Assembly: GCA_023053575.1 (NCBI GenBank)
Contig: JAKZAP010000010.1
Span: 17,668,628 to 17,732,627 of the forward strand
Length of the DNA stretch: 64,000 nucleotides
Direction: 5' to 3'
Source: Branchinecta lynchi
Lineage: Eukaryota > Arthropoda > Branchiopoda > Anostraca > Branchinectidae
Part shown: positions 35,306-42,388 of the stretch, piece by piece
Layout: each line of letters starts with the position of its first letter
Position numbering within the stretch: position 1 is the stretch's first letter
The notes under the pieces: model-generated
The model's database searches: none
The model's input: the letters and a program-made list of their open reading frames with translations, nothing else
Told to the model about the DNA's origin: nothing
Translations under genes and position numbers: made by a program

Positions 35306-36277
35306 TTATTTCATAATATATTTTGAAAGTTCTTTTTCATAAAACCCTCCTTGAATTAATTCCCCACTTTTGTCAGATATTTCATAAGTAATGGGAATGG
35401 TAGGTCTGATGGTTGCTATCTGAAATACCTCATCCGTATAATTAGGTAAATATCCTTTATCGAAAATACTTTTTTCTTTTTTAATTCTGACTAAATCCCC
35501 TACTTTGACGTTTCCTGTGATTTTGTAGTCATCTACTGGAGGAAACAGAGCACTAAAAACCTTTTTCTGATTAACCTTTTTACTAGCATCGACTGGTTTC
35601 ATTTGTATTGAACGGTGGTACGAGTTATTATAATTACTCACAAATAAAGGTAAAATATCAATCCAATTAGTAGTGTTATTGTGAGTGAAATATTTCCATA
35701 ACTTTTCTTTTAGCGTTCTGTTGAATCGTTCTACAATTTGCGCTTTCAATTCGCTTTCAGATGCAAACCAGTGTATGCCGTTATTTTTCAAAAAAGTTTG
35801 AACATTTCTCATCACAAATTCTTTACCTTTATCAGTTTGTAGTTTCTTAGGAATTCTTTCTTTAAATATAACACTGAATGCTTTTATTATTTCAGCACCC
35901 GTTTTGTCTTTCAGAGGGATACACCAAGCATTTTTACTAAAGCAATCAATAACAGTTAAAATGTAATTTGTTTTATTATTTTCTTTTTTATATTTCTGCA
36001 TGTCAACTAAATCAGCTTGCCATTGCTCATCAACATAGTGAACATACACTCGCCTCCTTTCAAAGTTATGATAGGAAGGTTTGTGTAACGTATACACATT
36101 CTCATTTTGCAACACATTTTTTATTTTATCCTTGGAAACCTTAACACCATTTTCTTTTAATTTTCTGTAAATATCATCCACACCTGAATAATTAGAATAA
36201 TACGTCTTTAAAATATCTGTTTCTGCGTTGAGGTTTTTTTTAAAAAGCGATTTTTCCTCGATCCGCAAATAACACAA
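35306..36277 (-). CDS. Retroviral-type (RVE) integrase, no ATG of its own
   Basis: About 323 codons with an N-terminal helix-turn-helix-like region (YYSNYSGVDDIYRKLKENG) and an RNase-H-fold core. Asp89 is in WQADLVDM, Asp149 in QTDKGKEF and Glu183 in IVERFNRTLK, giving the DDE triad. The C-terminal SH3/chromo-like region has VKVGDLVRIKK and ends GGFYEKELSKYIMK. It would cut and join element ends into host DNA, normally making 6-bp duplications. The first codon of the frame is TTG; the first Met is after Asp89, and no TAAATG leader is present. The frame opens at 36,298 and overlaps, in the -1 phase, a zinc-ribbon ORF (36,208-36,375) that has the leader. Expression as a frameshift fusion is likely, unless an A was inserted. 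Confidence 0.92.
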   Translation of the reverse strand: MCYLRIEEKSLFKKNLNAETDILKTYYSNYSGVDDIYRKLKENGVKVSKDKIKNVLQNENVYTLHKPSYHNFERRRVYVHYVDEQWQADLVDMQKYKKENNKTNYILTVIDCFSKNAWCIPLKDKTGAEIIKAFSVIFKERIPKKLQTDKGKEFVMRNVQTFLKNNGIHWFASESELKAQIVERFNRTLKEKLWKYFTHNNTTNWIDILPLFVSNYNNSYHRSIQMKPVDASKKVNQKKVFSALFPPVDDYKITGNVKVGDLVRIKKEKSIFDKGYLPNYTDEVFQIATIRPTIPITYEISDKSGELIQGGFYEKELSKYIMK

Positions 36278-36375
36278 TTCCCTTTCAGCATTGGAACATT
36301 ATTTTTTTGTGACACTGCCTTAAACATTGATTCAGTGTCAGTGCTCTTTTTACATTTCATACAATAAATCTCCAT
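36208..36375 (-). CDS. Zinc-ribbon ORF (DUF5679-like), probable 5' part of integrase
   Basis: A 55-codon ORF starting in TCTAATAAATG. It contains IYCMKCKK and, about 30 residues on, NCVICGSRKNRF, so a CxxC...CxxC zinc ribbon with a basic 'K.RF' end. This pattern matches the DUF5679-type ribbon of giant viruses and Polinton-like elements. Directly after the ribbon comes T5A8 (minus strand), where the -1 frame continues into the integrase. Alone it would be a 55-residue ribbon protein; after a -1 shift it becomes an N-terminal zinc domain on the integrase, an arrangement similar in logic to the HHCC domain of retroviral integrases. Confidence 0.75.
   Translation of the reverse strand: MEIYCMKCKKSTDTESMFKAVSQKNNVPMLKGNCVICGSRKNRFLKKTSTQKQIF
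36238..36244 (-). promoter_or_regulatory. Candidate -1 slippery site T TTA AAA
   Basis: In the zinc-ribbon frame the codons are TTT TTA AAA AAA, giving the X XXY YYZ heptamer T_TTA_AAA and, overlapping it, A_AAA_AAA (36,235-36,241). A -1 slip enters the integrase frame exactly. I saw no clear downstream pseudoknot, but RNA folding was not computed. Confidence 0.5.
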
Positions 36376-36392
36376 TTATTAGAAAACAATTT

Positions 36393-36737
36393 TTATAAAC
36401 GAAAAGCTACCAACTTCATTTTGCGCTTAATGTAGGAAATACAGTGAAGTCCACAGTTTAATTCATCTATATTTTGAACAGCAAGATTTTCATAAGCTAT
36501 TTTTTTCTTTGAAGTTTTTAGATATTTAACTATTTCTTTTCCTGGAGGAATACCGAAAGAATCAAAAAATTCGACATAGGGGGATTCAGGTAGATTACAA
36601 TAGGCAACCCAATGTGTTCCAGGCATTCCACGTTTGTCATAGTTGATTACACCACATTCCGAATCGTTTATATGTTTGGGTAGCGTATCTAAAGAGAAAA
36701 CACCTCGAAACTGTGGTATACTCCCTAATGCATCCAT
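36393..36737 (-). CDS. Adenain-like cysteine protease
   Basis: A C5-type maturation protease. His42 is in GTHWVAYC, Asp59 in FFDSFGIPPG, an oxyanion Gln near residue 88 and Cys95 in LNCGLHCISY. It would cleave capsid and core precursors at Gly-containing sites. The 114-residue ATG-started form is shorter than the family. Homology to Polinton proteases (GPLTNFDI before the ATG, then PQFRGVFSLDTLP) continues upstream in the same open frame, where no ATG exists. That upstream part overlaps the end of the pX-like gene in the -1 frame across an A_AAA_AAC heptamer at 36,794-36,800. A pX-protease frameshift product is the simplest reading; a one-base insertion is the alternative. Confidence 0.9.
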   Translation of the reverse strand: MDALGSIPQFRGVFSLDTLPKHINDSECGVINYDKRGMPGTHWVAYCNLPESPYVEFFDSFGIPPGKEIVKYLKTSKKKIAYENLAVQNIDELNCGLHCISYIKRKMKLVAFRL

Positions 36738-36760
36738 AATATCAAAATTAGTTAGAGGTC

Positions 36761-37231
36761 CTACTTTACTTTTGCTTCTTTTTTGATGTCCCCGTTTTTT
36801 GACTTCCTAGGCCTTCCACGTACCCCATTACCCACAACTTTTTGTGTTCCAGGAAGTGTTAGCGCTCCACCTGTGTTGACATCATCGGTTTTTTCCTTCT
36901 TAGGTCTACCACGTACCCCATGACCGACAACTTTTTGTGTTCCAGGAAGTGTAAGCGCCCCACCTATGTTGACATCATCGCTTTCCTTCCCACGTAACCC
37001 ATTACCCACAACTTTTTGTGTTCCAGGAAGTTTTAGCGCTCCACCTGTGTTGGTCATTTTATCCATAATTTTCTTACCAGCGAATGTACCCAAAGCAGCA
37101 GCACCACTTGTTAAAGCTGCCTTACCAAGGGTAATTGCTAGCGGTATTAAAAATGGAAGTAATCCACCCTTTTGAATCGCTTCTTTCATCTGTTTGTATG
37201 ATACATCAATATCACAGCCCTTATTATTCAT
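36761..37231 (-). CDS. pX-like core protein with AT-hooks and internal repeats
   Basis: The ATG-started form has 156 residues. A hydrophobic Gly/Ala-rich segment (KGGLLPFLIPLAITLGKAAL, residues 21-40) is typical of the adenovirus pX/pVI-like proteins of Polintons. Then come three repeats of GGAL.LPGTQKVVG.G.RG starting near residues 63, 90 and 121. The last two carry RGRPKK (107-112) and RGRPRK (138-143), AT-hook cores that bind A+T-rich minor grooves. Homologous sequence (for example VSHSRQNEREPVKLLLSKRQ) continues upstream without ATG to about 37,402, so the true protein is longer and joined to the leader ORF at 37,267-37,410 by a -1 shift. It probably condenses DNA in the particle and is a protease substrate. 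Confidence 0.75.
   Translation of the reverse strand: MNNKGCDIDVSYKQMKEAIQKGGLLPFLIPLAITLGKAALTSGAAALGTFAGKKIMDKMTNTGGALKLPGTQKVVGNGLRGKESDDVNIGGALTLPGTQKVVGHGVRGRPKKEKTDDVNTGGALTLPGTQKVVGNGVRGRPRKSKNGDIKKEAKVK
36794..36800 (-). promoter_or_regulatory. Candidate -1 slippery site A AAA AAC
   Basis: In the pX frame the codons are TCA AAA AAC GGG, giving A_AAA_AAC, one of the most efficient eukaryotic -1 frameshift heptamers. The -1 frame leads into the protease. A TAG in the protease frame at 36,807-36,809 and the pX stop at 36,761 leave only a window of about 45 bases in which the shift can happen, and the heptamer is inside it. Confidence 0.6.
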
Positions 37232-37266
37232 TTTACATGTTTCAATTTTATCAATTTGTCGTTTAC

Positions 37267-37410
37267 TTAAAAGTAACTTAACTGGTTCTCGTTCATTTTG
37301 TCTACTATGACTAACACGTATCTGACATTTTTGTTTAGCACCAAAGCATTTCTTAGCTTTCCTTTCTGAAGCTTTGACAAATAAACTGTATACTCCATTG
37401 TTTCAACCAT
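37267..37410 (-). CDS. Leader ORF of the pX-like gene
   Basis: A 47-codon ORF starting in CCCTAATAAATG. Its first residues (MVETMEYTVYLSK) resemble the N-terminus of Polinton pX proteins, but after about codon 7 the homologous reading continues in the -1 frame (VYSLFVKASERKAKK), open to the pX start. No slippery heptamer is apparent at the change-over, so a one-base insertion in this copy is the likelier cause here. As it stands, this ORF would end in 40 unrelated residues. Confidence 0.5.
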   Translation of the reverse strand: MVETMEYTVYLSKLQKGKLRNALVLNKNVRYVLVIVDKMNENQLSYF

Positions 37411-37440
37411 TTATTAGGGAATTAATTTATCTTATAAAAT

Positions 37441-38064
37441 TTATTTACCAGCCATCATTTTTTCTATTCTGGTAACGAATGGTTTGTCAACAGGTTTTAG
37501 CTCTAGCTCTAGAAGCCTTTTTAAAATATTTACTACTGCTCTTTCAATATTATCGATACGAGTTTTTTGACCAGCAATCTTTCCTTCAATTATACCGTTA
37601 TGGGTGTGTTGCCCCAGAAGCTTTTTGTCATAATCTAAAAGATTCATAGTTAACGTTGCTAAATTAACAGCATCATTTTTGTTTCTAGGGTTTTGAACAT
37701 TTGTTATCAACTTGTTTTCAGCGTTAATCTCTTTATCATTAACTCGAACTATTTCTTTTACAAATAACCCTTTATCTTTGTTCCTTACCAACGAATTATC
37801 AGGAGAATCATCTATCGCAGTTAATCTGTTGATATCTTCGCTAAAGTACTGATTTGCCCCCACTTGTTGTGCGGTAATTTCTTCTTTAAATTGATTCAAA
37901 ATAATAGTCATAGATCTGAAACTAATAGCGTCCTGGTCAGCTTTCGCATCCCCTAACATAATAATTCTCTTATCTTGTAGGTTAATATTACCGTTGTCAT
38001 CAGTAACTCTCTTTTCATTCGATTCGTTACTAACCTTTTTTCCAACACTACCAAATTTATTCAT
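37441..38064 (-). CDS. Fibre-like protein
   Basis: A 207-residue protein with two segments of a phage-fibre-like motif: GDAKADQDAISFRSMT near residues 38-53 and NPRNKNDAVNLATLTMN near 125-141. 'N.....DAVN...L' repeats occur in shaft parts of trimeric tail fibres and in virophage or Polinton attachment proteins. The C-terminal part (HTHNGIIEGKIAGQKTRI, then IERAVVNILKRLLELELK) is a probable trimeric coiled coil. Suggested role: vertex fibre for host attachment. It starts in TCTATAATAAATG and is followed by the pX leader in compact order. Assignment is by motif only. Confidence 0.5.
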   Translation of the reverse strand: MNKFGSVGKKVSNESNEKRVTDDNGNINLQDKRIIMLGDAKADQDAISFRSMTIILNQFKEEITAQQVGANQYFSEDINRLTAIDDSPDNSLVRNKDKGLFVKEIVRVNDKEINAENKLITNVQNPRNKNDAVNLATLTMNLLDYDKKLLGQHTHNGIIEGKIAGQKTRIDNIERAVVNILKRLLELELKPVDKPFVTRIEKMMAGK

Positions 38065-38080
38065 TTATTATAGAAATAAA

Positions 38081-38758
38081 TTATCCGGTAAATTTTTCAA
38101 AGTTTTTCCTGTACTTAAGGATTTTATCTTTTGTTTTTAAATCTACGAAGAAAAAACCGTAGCCCTTGGTTGCAGTCTCGAATTGTTTGAGAAATTTTTC
38201 ATTGTCTATGCTGGATACATGACTTTGTCTTATTAATTTTACTTCTTTTGGATTAGAACACTGAAAGAATGCAAAATAATTGCACTGGAGCCTTACCACC
38301 TTTGGCGTTTTATGATAGCTTTGAGACAAGTAAATAATTGAGGCATTTTTCTTTCTTCCTCTTATGAATAAATCTTCTATTTTCTTCTGGTCTTTTTCAG
38401 TGACAAAATCGTCAAAGATAATCAAGTTTTGGTACTCAGGGTCTAAGTCGTCAACATCGACAATATCATCAAGATTGTTACTTACTGTTAAGACTTTCGA
38501 TTTGCATTGTGACTCCAAAGTGGTTAAATTGGTTATAAGGTCTTGATATTTATCTTCTTCAAGATCTTTAGCATACAAGTATATTCGGTTGAAACAAAGA
38601 TATTCATAAATTAAATTCAAAAGAAGGTTAGTTTTCCCTGTTCCAGAACTACCACAAATTAAGAGTCTGAATGGCCACTGAGGTGCAAGGTTGTGCTTAT
38701 TCTGATAAGTGTTCTTTTCACTAAAATCATAGACTTTGATTGGAGCCTTTTCATTCAT
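38081..38758 (-). CDS. Genome-packaging ATPase (FtsK/HerA, A32-like)
   Basis: A 225-residue P-loop ATPase. Walker A is GSSGTGKT at residues 36-43, preceded by WPFRLLICG. Walker B is NLIIFDDF at 111-118. The segment FIRGRKKNASIIYLSQSYHK (131-150) holds the family's Arg residues and a sensor Gln at 146. The order and spacing match the A32/FtsK-HerA packaging ATPases of Polintons, virophages and NCLDVs, which drive DNA into preformed capsids. The length is normal and the frame is intact. It starts in CCTAAATAAATG, 17 bases upstream of the fibre-like gene's leader region. Its presence with two jelly-roll genes supports a virion-forming ancestry. Confidence 0.92.
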   Translation of the reverse strand: MNEKAPIKVYDFSEKNTYQNKHNLAPQWPFRLLICGSSGTGKTNLLLNLIYEYLCFNRIYLYAKDLEEDKYQDLITNLTTLESQCKSKVLTVSNNLDDIVDVDDLDPEYQNLIIFDDFVTEKDQKKIEDLFIRGRKKNASIIYLSQSYHKTPKVVRLQCNYFAFFQCSNPKEVKLIRQSHVSSIDNEKFLKQFETATKGYGFFFVDLKTKDKILKYRKNFEKFTG

Positions 38759-38789
38759 TTATTTAGGAAGAATTTTTCATTATAAGATT

Positions 38790-38926
38790 TACTTGAGTAT
38801 TTTAAATATATACTTGAATTTTTTAAGTAGGTACTTGAAGTTTTTAAGTAGGTACTTGATTTTTTTAAGTAGGTACTTGATTTTTTTAAGAAGGTACTTG
38901 AAGTTTTTAAGTAGGTACTTGAATTT
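38790..38926. repeat. 21-bp near-palindromic tandem array, 6.5 units
   Basis: Units of 21 bp start at 38,790, 38,811, 38,832, 38,853, 38,874 and 38,895, with a partial one at 38,916. The consensus is TACTTGAAXTTTTTAAGTAGG. Each junction forms AAGTA-GG-TACTT, a perfect 5-bp inverted repeat around GG. The array fills the gap between the 3' end of PolB and the ATPase leader. Because 21 is a multiple of 3, it creates a spurious plus-strand ORF. Confidence 0.9.
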
Positions 38927-41900
38927 AATGTTTATAACCTAAAGGTAAAGTGTGTATTTTATCGCTTGTTACTATCCTTTTATCATCCTTAGGATCCAAC
39001 GCTTTTTTATTCTGCTCTTCTAGAAACATATTGTGCTTGTATGATCTTAAGTTATACTGGGTTATAGAAAGGTTTTCCGTTTTACCAAACAGTACATCCT
39101 TATAGTTTTGAAGTGTAATTTTATCTTTAACTATATTGGTTTTTATTCCTTTCAGTTTTTTGCTAGCTTTTGAAGGGTCTTGGTTGTCCTTTAAATAAGC
39201 ATATACTTTTGATCGTAATCCAACAAACTCTGTCATAACCTGTCCACCTAATTCATCTTTCATCATTCCTATCACTTTCTTATTTACATTAGGAAACCTA
39301 TATGGATTATCTTTCGCATAATCAGATGTATCGAACCTCTCATTCAAATCCTGTTTGATATCTTGATAAAAATCTTCAGTTCTAATATCATATATGAAAG
39401 AATCAGTGTCCATATAACACAAATCAATTTTATCTCCATATTTAGGCTTCATATAATCATAATGGAATTCATACATCAATAACTTGGATAGTTCCAATAC
39501 AGCAAAGCCGATATACATTGGTTTGTCTAGTTTTATCTTTTCCTTCGACATTCTTGCCACTGAAAAGTTTTCACTAAAAATTATTTCAGATTTAAAGTTG
39601 GGCTTCTTTATTATTTTTTCTCTTGTTTCATTATCCGTTATTATTTCCATATCCGCTCGCTTCCTTACGTTTTCCATAGTTTTTCCAAAGCAAGCATTAT
39701 TCATAAGCTTAAAGAAGTCCTTCTCAAAATCATTTGTACCTTTAGTTCTAAGTGCTGTGTTGTGGTCTATATATCCTTTTAAGTAAGCACTTTCAGTGAA
39801 TCCTAGTATTCTGTGTACTCTTTTTAATATCAAGCCTTTTTGTAAATAAAATTCTAGGTTCCTGTGGTGAACTACATAGTTGGTTTTATCTAATACTGTG
39901 GTACATAGCTTACCGTTAAAGTGTTCGGGTGCTAATGGTAAATCCTTGTGTAATTCGTGTATTTCTTTTGGATATTCTAAATCTACCTCATATATAGCAC
40001 CTACATCTTGTCTCACCGACTTAATCGTAATCACCGACTTGATATGAGTTTTTAGATGGTTGTAATACTCGATTGATTCGTATTCATTCCTTTCTTTCAA
40101 ATCATCCGGTATGGAAATGAATTGGAAATCATTCGCTGGTAAATTCTGCGACATCGCCCACCCATATAAATTATTAGCGTCTAAATACATTAAATAATTA
40201 GGTGGTTTATGCTTATTATAATCACTTGTATATTTATTATTTGCTTTTGCGTATCTTTTTATACATTGGGATACACCACCTCTTATTCCCTTTTCAATGA
40301 ATGTATACATGTCTTCCTTCGAGAATAGCGGTAGTTCTACTTTTGAATGCTTTAAGAAAGAATCCCATGTCAACCCAGGAGCTGAGAAGTAATGAAGTGG
40401 ATCCAGATCATAATTCCGTATACAAACGTTCCTGAAATTCTCCACAACATCTGATAGAATTAACACATCACTTTTTAGGTACAACTTGGTATAATCAAGT
40501 AATGTTTCACATTTAAATTGTTTCCATATAGATACCGCTCTTTTATAATCACTTTTGTCAATACCTTTCCCCGTCAACCTAGAATAAAAGCTTTCTATTG
40601 GTGGTAACTTTGTACATTTCATTTTATCGAAACTATCTACGAATTCATAGGGAAACACCCCTTTTTTAATTATTTCTTTGAATTCATCGTCATTTTTTAA
40701 GCTGTTAGATGTGTACTTGAAATTCTGTCTTAGATGATTACAAGGTACTTTGCAATCACATGTTGCTAAATTTGCTGATAGTTTGTCTAAAGATGAAGCC
40801 ATAAATCTAATTGAATCTACAAACCGCATCTCATATTTTATTTCCGTATCCGCTTTTGTAATACTTATTGATTTCGAGAATGAGATGAAACTTTCTGCAC
40901 TTTCAAAAATTCCGTTATCAGGTATCAATTCTCTAACAAATAAATGAGAATCATATTTTGATAAATTATGCATTACTACCGGGATATGCCTAGGAATCCT
41001 GTATTTCATATTACATTCAGCATGAGCAAATCCCCTATCTTCTCCTGTCATGTGGTCGTGATCAAAGTGAGGATTTTCAGTAATTTCAGTTGTACAGATG
41101 TGACAAGTCTTATTCATTAGATTTTTCCATTTTTCGGTAATTTCTGCATTGGTATAACTATGGTTTCTTTGTCTGCTTTCATATTTGTTTGCAATTTCTG
41201 TGGATACTTTTGTAACGGTTTTAACAAAATGTTTTGCAGCGTCTTCACCGAAATAGTCATAGTATTTGTTCTGGTTTGTATCAAAGGAACAGCATACCTG
41301 AAATGCGTAAGCAAATGGTTTCTGTTTGGCCACTTTTATTGTTTTCTTCCCGTTTACCTGATTGTATTCTTCGTTATAAGACTCAAAGTCTGCTATTATG
41401 CAATAAGGTACTTTCATTTGTTTTGCAATATTTTTATATTGTATACTTGAACCTTCAGGAGGCATTATTATATCAGGATCTTCGCAATTATTTTTACTTT
41501 CATGTTTTTCAAAGCATTCTTCCTTCTTAAAATGCCTTCCGCAATAAGTGCAGAGGTATGTCTTTGTTTTCTTTTTAGATATTTGAGGACCAACTAATCT
41601 GCTCAGATCCTTTACCAGTACATAATGATTATCGAAATATAATAAATTAATAATATGTTTAGCTGTTTTGCCATTGATTGTACTTTTTAGTATATGACTT
41701 CTGATAATTTTCTCTTTTTCAATCTGAAATAAACAAATCTTAATGTTGTATCTATTTTCAAATTTGTGTATATCTTTAGTATCCATTGGGAAGTTGGTAA
41801 CCCCTTCGAAATCAAATTCGTTCTCATATTGTTTATATTTCGAAATTCTTTCCGGATGATCCTTAGCTGGATGTAGATTTGCTAAGATAGACCAAAGGAA

Positions 41901-42323
41901 ACATTTCTGGTCGTTATTTTCAATATTCAAGCAAGCTCTTTTATTTTTTACGAAATCTGGCAGTATTTTAAACGTTCCTCCCATGTAAGATTCTATTCGT
42001 GTCATCCTATAATCAATTCCTTCATACCGACTAAATTGTAGCCCAGATCGAGGGGTATTACTTAAAGAACTAAGTCTCTTGTTATTATCATTCAAATGAT
42101 TATGAGTAAGAATGCTATTTTTATTTAAAATCCAAGAAGTACTGTTGTAATACACTACTACTTCTTCATCATTCTCCTGTGTATAGAATGTAACACGAGT
42201 TACGAACTGAACTCTATATTGATAAAGTTCATTCATCCGCCGCTGTAAATCGGCGAAAGTAAAAGCAATAAGAGTATGTTCATCTCTTCCATTGCTTTCA
42301 ACTGATACGTTTACAGTGTACAA
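38925..42323 (-). CDS. Protein-primed family B DNA polymerase
   Basis: A 1,132-codon frame. Domains in order: a region with NDQKCFLWSILANLHP and DNHYVLVKDL (about 137-240) resembling the N-terminal module of animal Polinton polymerases; a zinc finger at Cys258/Cys261...Cys280; Exo I DFE at 312-314; a Cys/His insert with CHIC at 407-410 and DHDHMTGEDRG...AECN (421-438), like endonuclease VII; Exo II HNLSKYDSH (452-460); Exo III YTKLYLKSD (611-619); motif A YLDANNLYGWAM (713-724); motif B NNACFGKTMEN (875-885); motif C YMDTDS (970-975). It would replicate the element from a terminal protein. The frame begins with TTG; the first ATG is codon 30, and no leader precedes it. It is open upstream to 42,413 and overlaps the SAP-like ORF in the -1 phase. 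Confidence 0.96.
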   Translation of the reverse strand: MYTVNVSVESNGRDEHTLIAFTFADLQRRMNELYQYRVQFVTRVTFYTQENDEEVVVYYNSTSWILNKNSILTHNHLNDNNKRLSSLSNTPRSGLQFSRYEGIDYRMTRIESYMGGTFKILPDFVKNKRACLNIENNDQKCFLWSILANLHPAKDHPERISKYKQYENEFDFEGVTNFPMDTKDIHKFENRYNIKICLFQIEKEKIIRSHILKSTINGKTAKHIINLLYFDNHYVLVKDLSRLVGPQISKKKTKTYLCTYCGRHFKKEECFEKHESKNNCEDPDIIMPPEGSSIQYKNIAKQMKVPYCIIADFESYNEEYNQVNGKKTIKVAKQKPFAYAFQVCCSFDTNQNKYYDYFGEDAAKHFVKTVTKVSTEIANKYESRQRNHSYTNAEITEKWKNLMNKTCHICTTEITENPHFDHDHMTGEDRGFAHAECNMKYRIPRHIPVVMHNLSKYDSHLFVRELIPDNGIFESAESFISFSKSISITKADTEIKYEMRFVDSIRFMASSLDKLSANLATCDCKVPCNHLRQNFKYTSNSLKNDDEFKEIIKKGVFPYEFVDSFDKMKCTKLPPIESFYSRLTGKGIDKSDYKRAVSIWKQFKCETLLDYTKLYLKSDVLILSDVVENFRNVCIRNYDLDPLHYFSAPGLTWDSFLKHSKVELPLFSKEDMYTFIEKGIRGGVSQCIKRYAKANNKYTSDYNKHKPPNYLMYLDANNLYGWAMSQNLPANDFQFISIPDDLKERNEYESIEYYNHLKTHIKSVITIKSVRQDVGAIYEVDLEYPKEIHELHKDLPLAPEHFNGKLCTTVLDKTNYVVHHRNLEFYLQKGLILKRVHRILGFTESAYLKGYIDHNTALRTKGTNDFEKDFFKLMNNACFGKTMENVRKRADMEIITDNETREKIIKKPNFKSEIIFSENFSVARMSKEKIKLDKPMYIGFAVLELSKLLMYEFHYDYMKPKYGDKIDLCYMDTDSFIYDIRTEDFYQDIKQDLNERFDTSDYAKDNPYRFPNVNKKVIGMMKDELGGQVMTEFVGLRSKVYAYLKDNQDPSKASKKLKGIKTNIVKDKITLQNYKDVLFGKTENLSITQYNLRSYKHNMFLEEQNKKALDPKDDKRIVTSDKIHTLPLGYKH

Positions 42324-42388
42324 ATTCTCATTTTCCCTAGAGATAGTAGGTTGTTCTTCTTCTTCAGTTCTAAATAAATGATCAGGAT

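Noticed and set aside
38736..38942. Plus-strand 68-codon ORF with repeating LSRYLKFLSRYL
   Set aside because: It is a by-product of the 21-bp tandem array, whose period is a multiple of three. No leader, and it overlaps the ATPase start.
39484..41530. Several plus-strand ORFs across the polymerase
   Set aside because: They are antisense shadows of the 1,132-codon PolB frame, with no leader motif and no domain.
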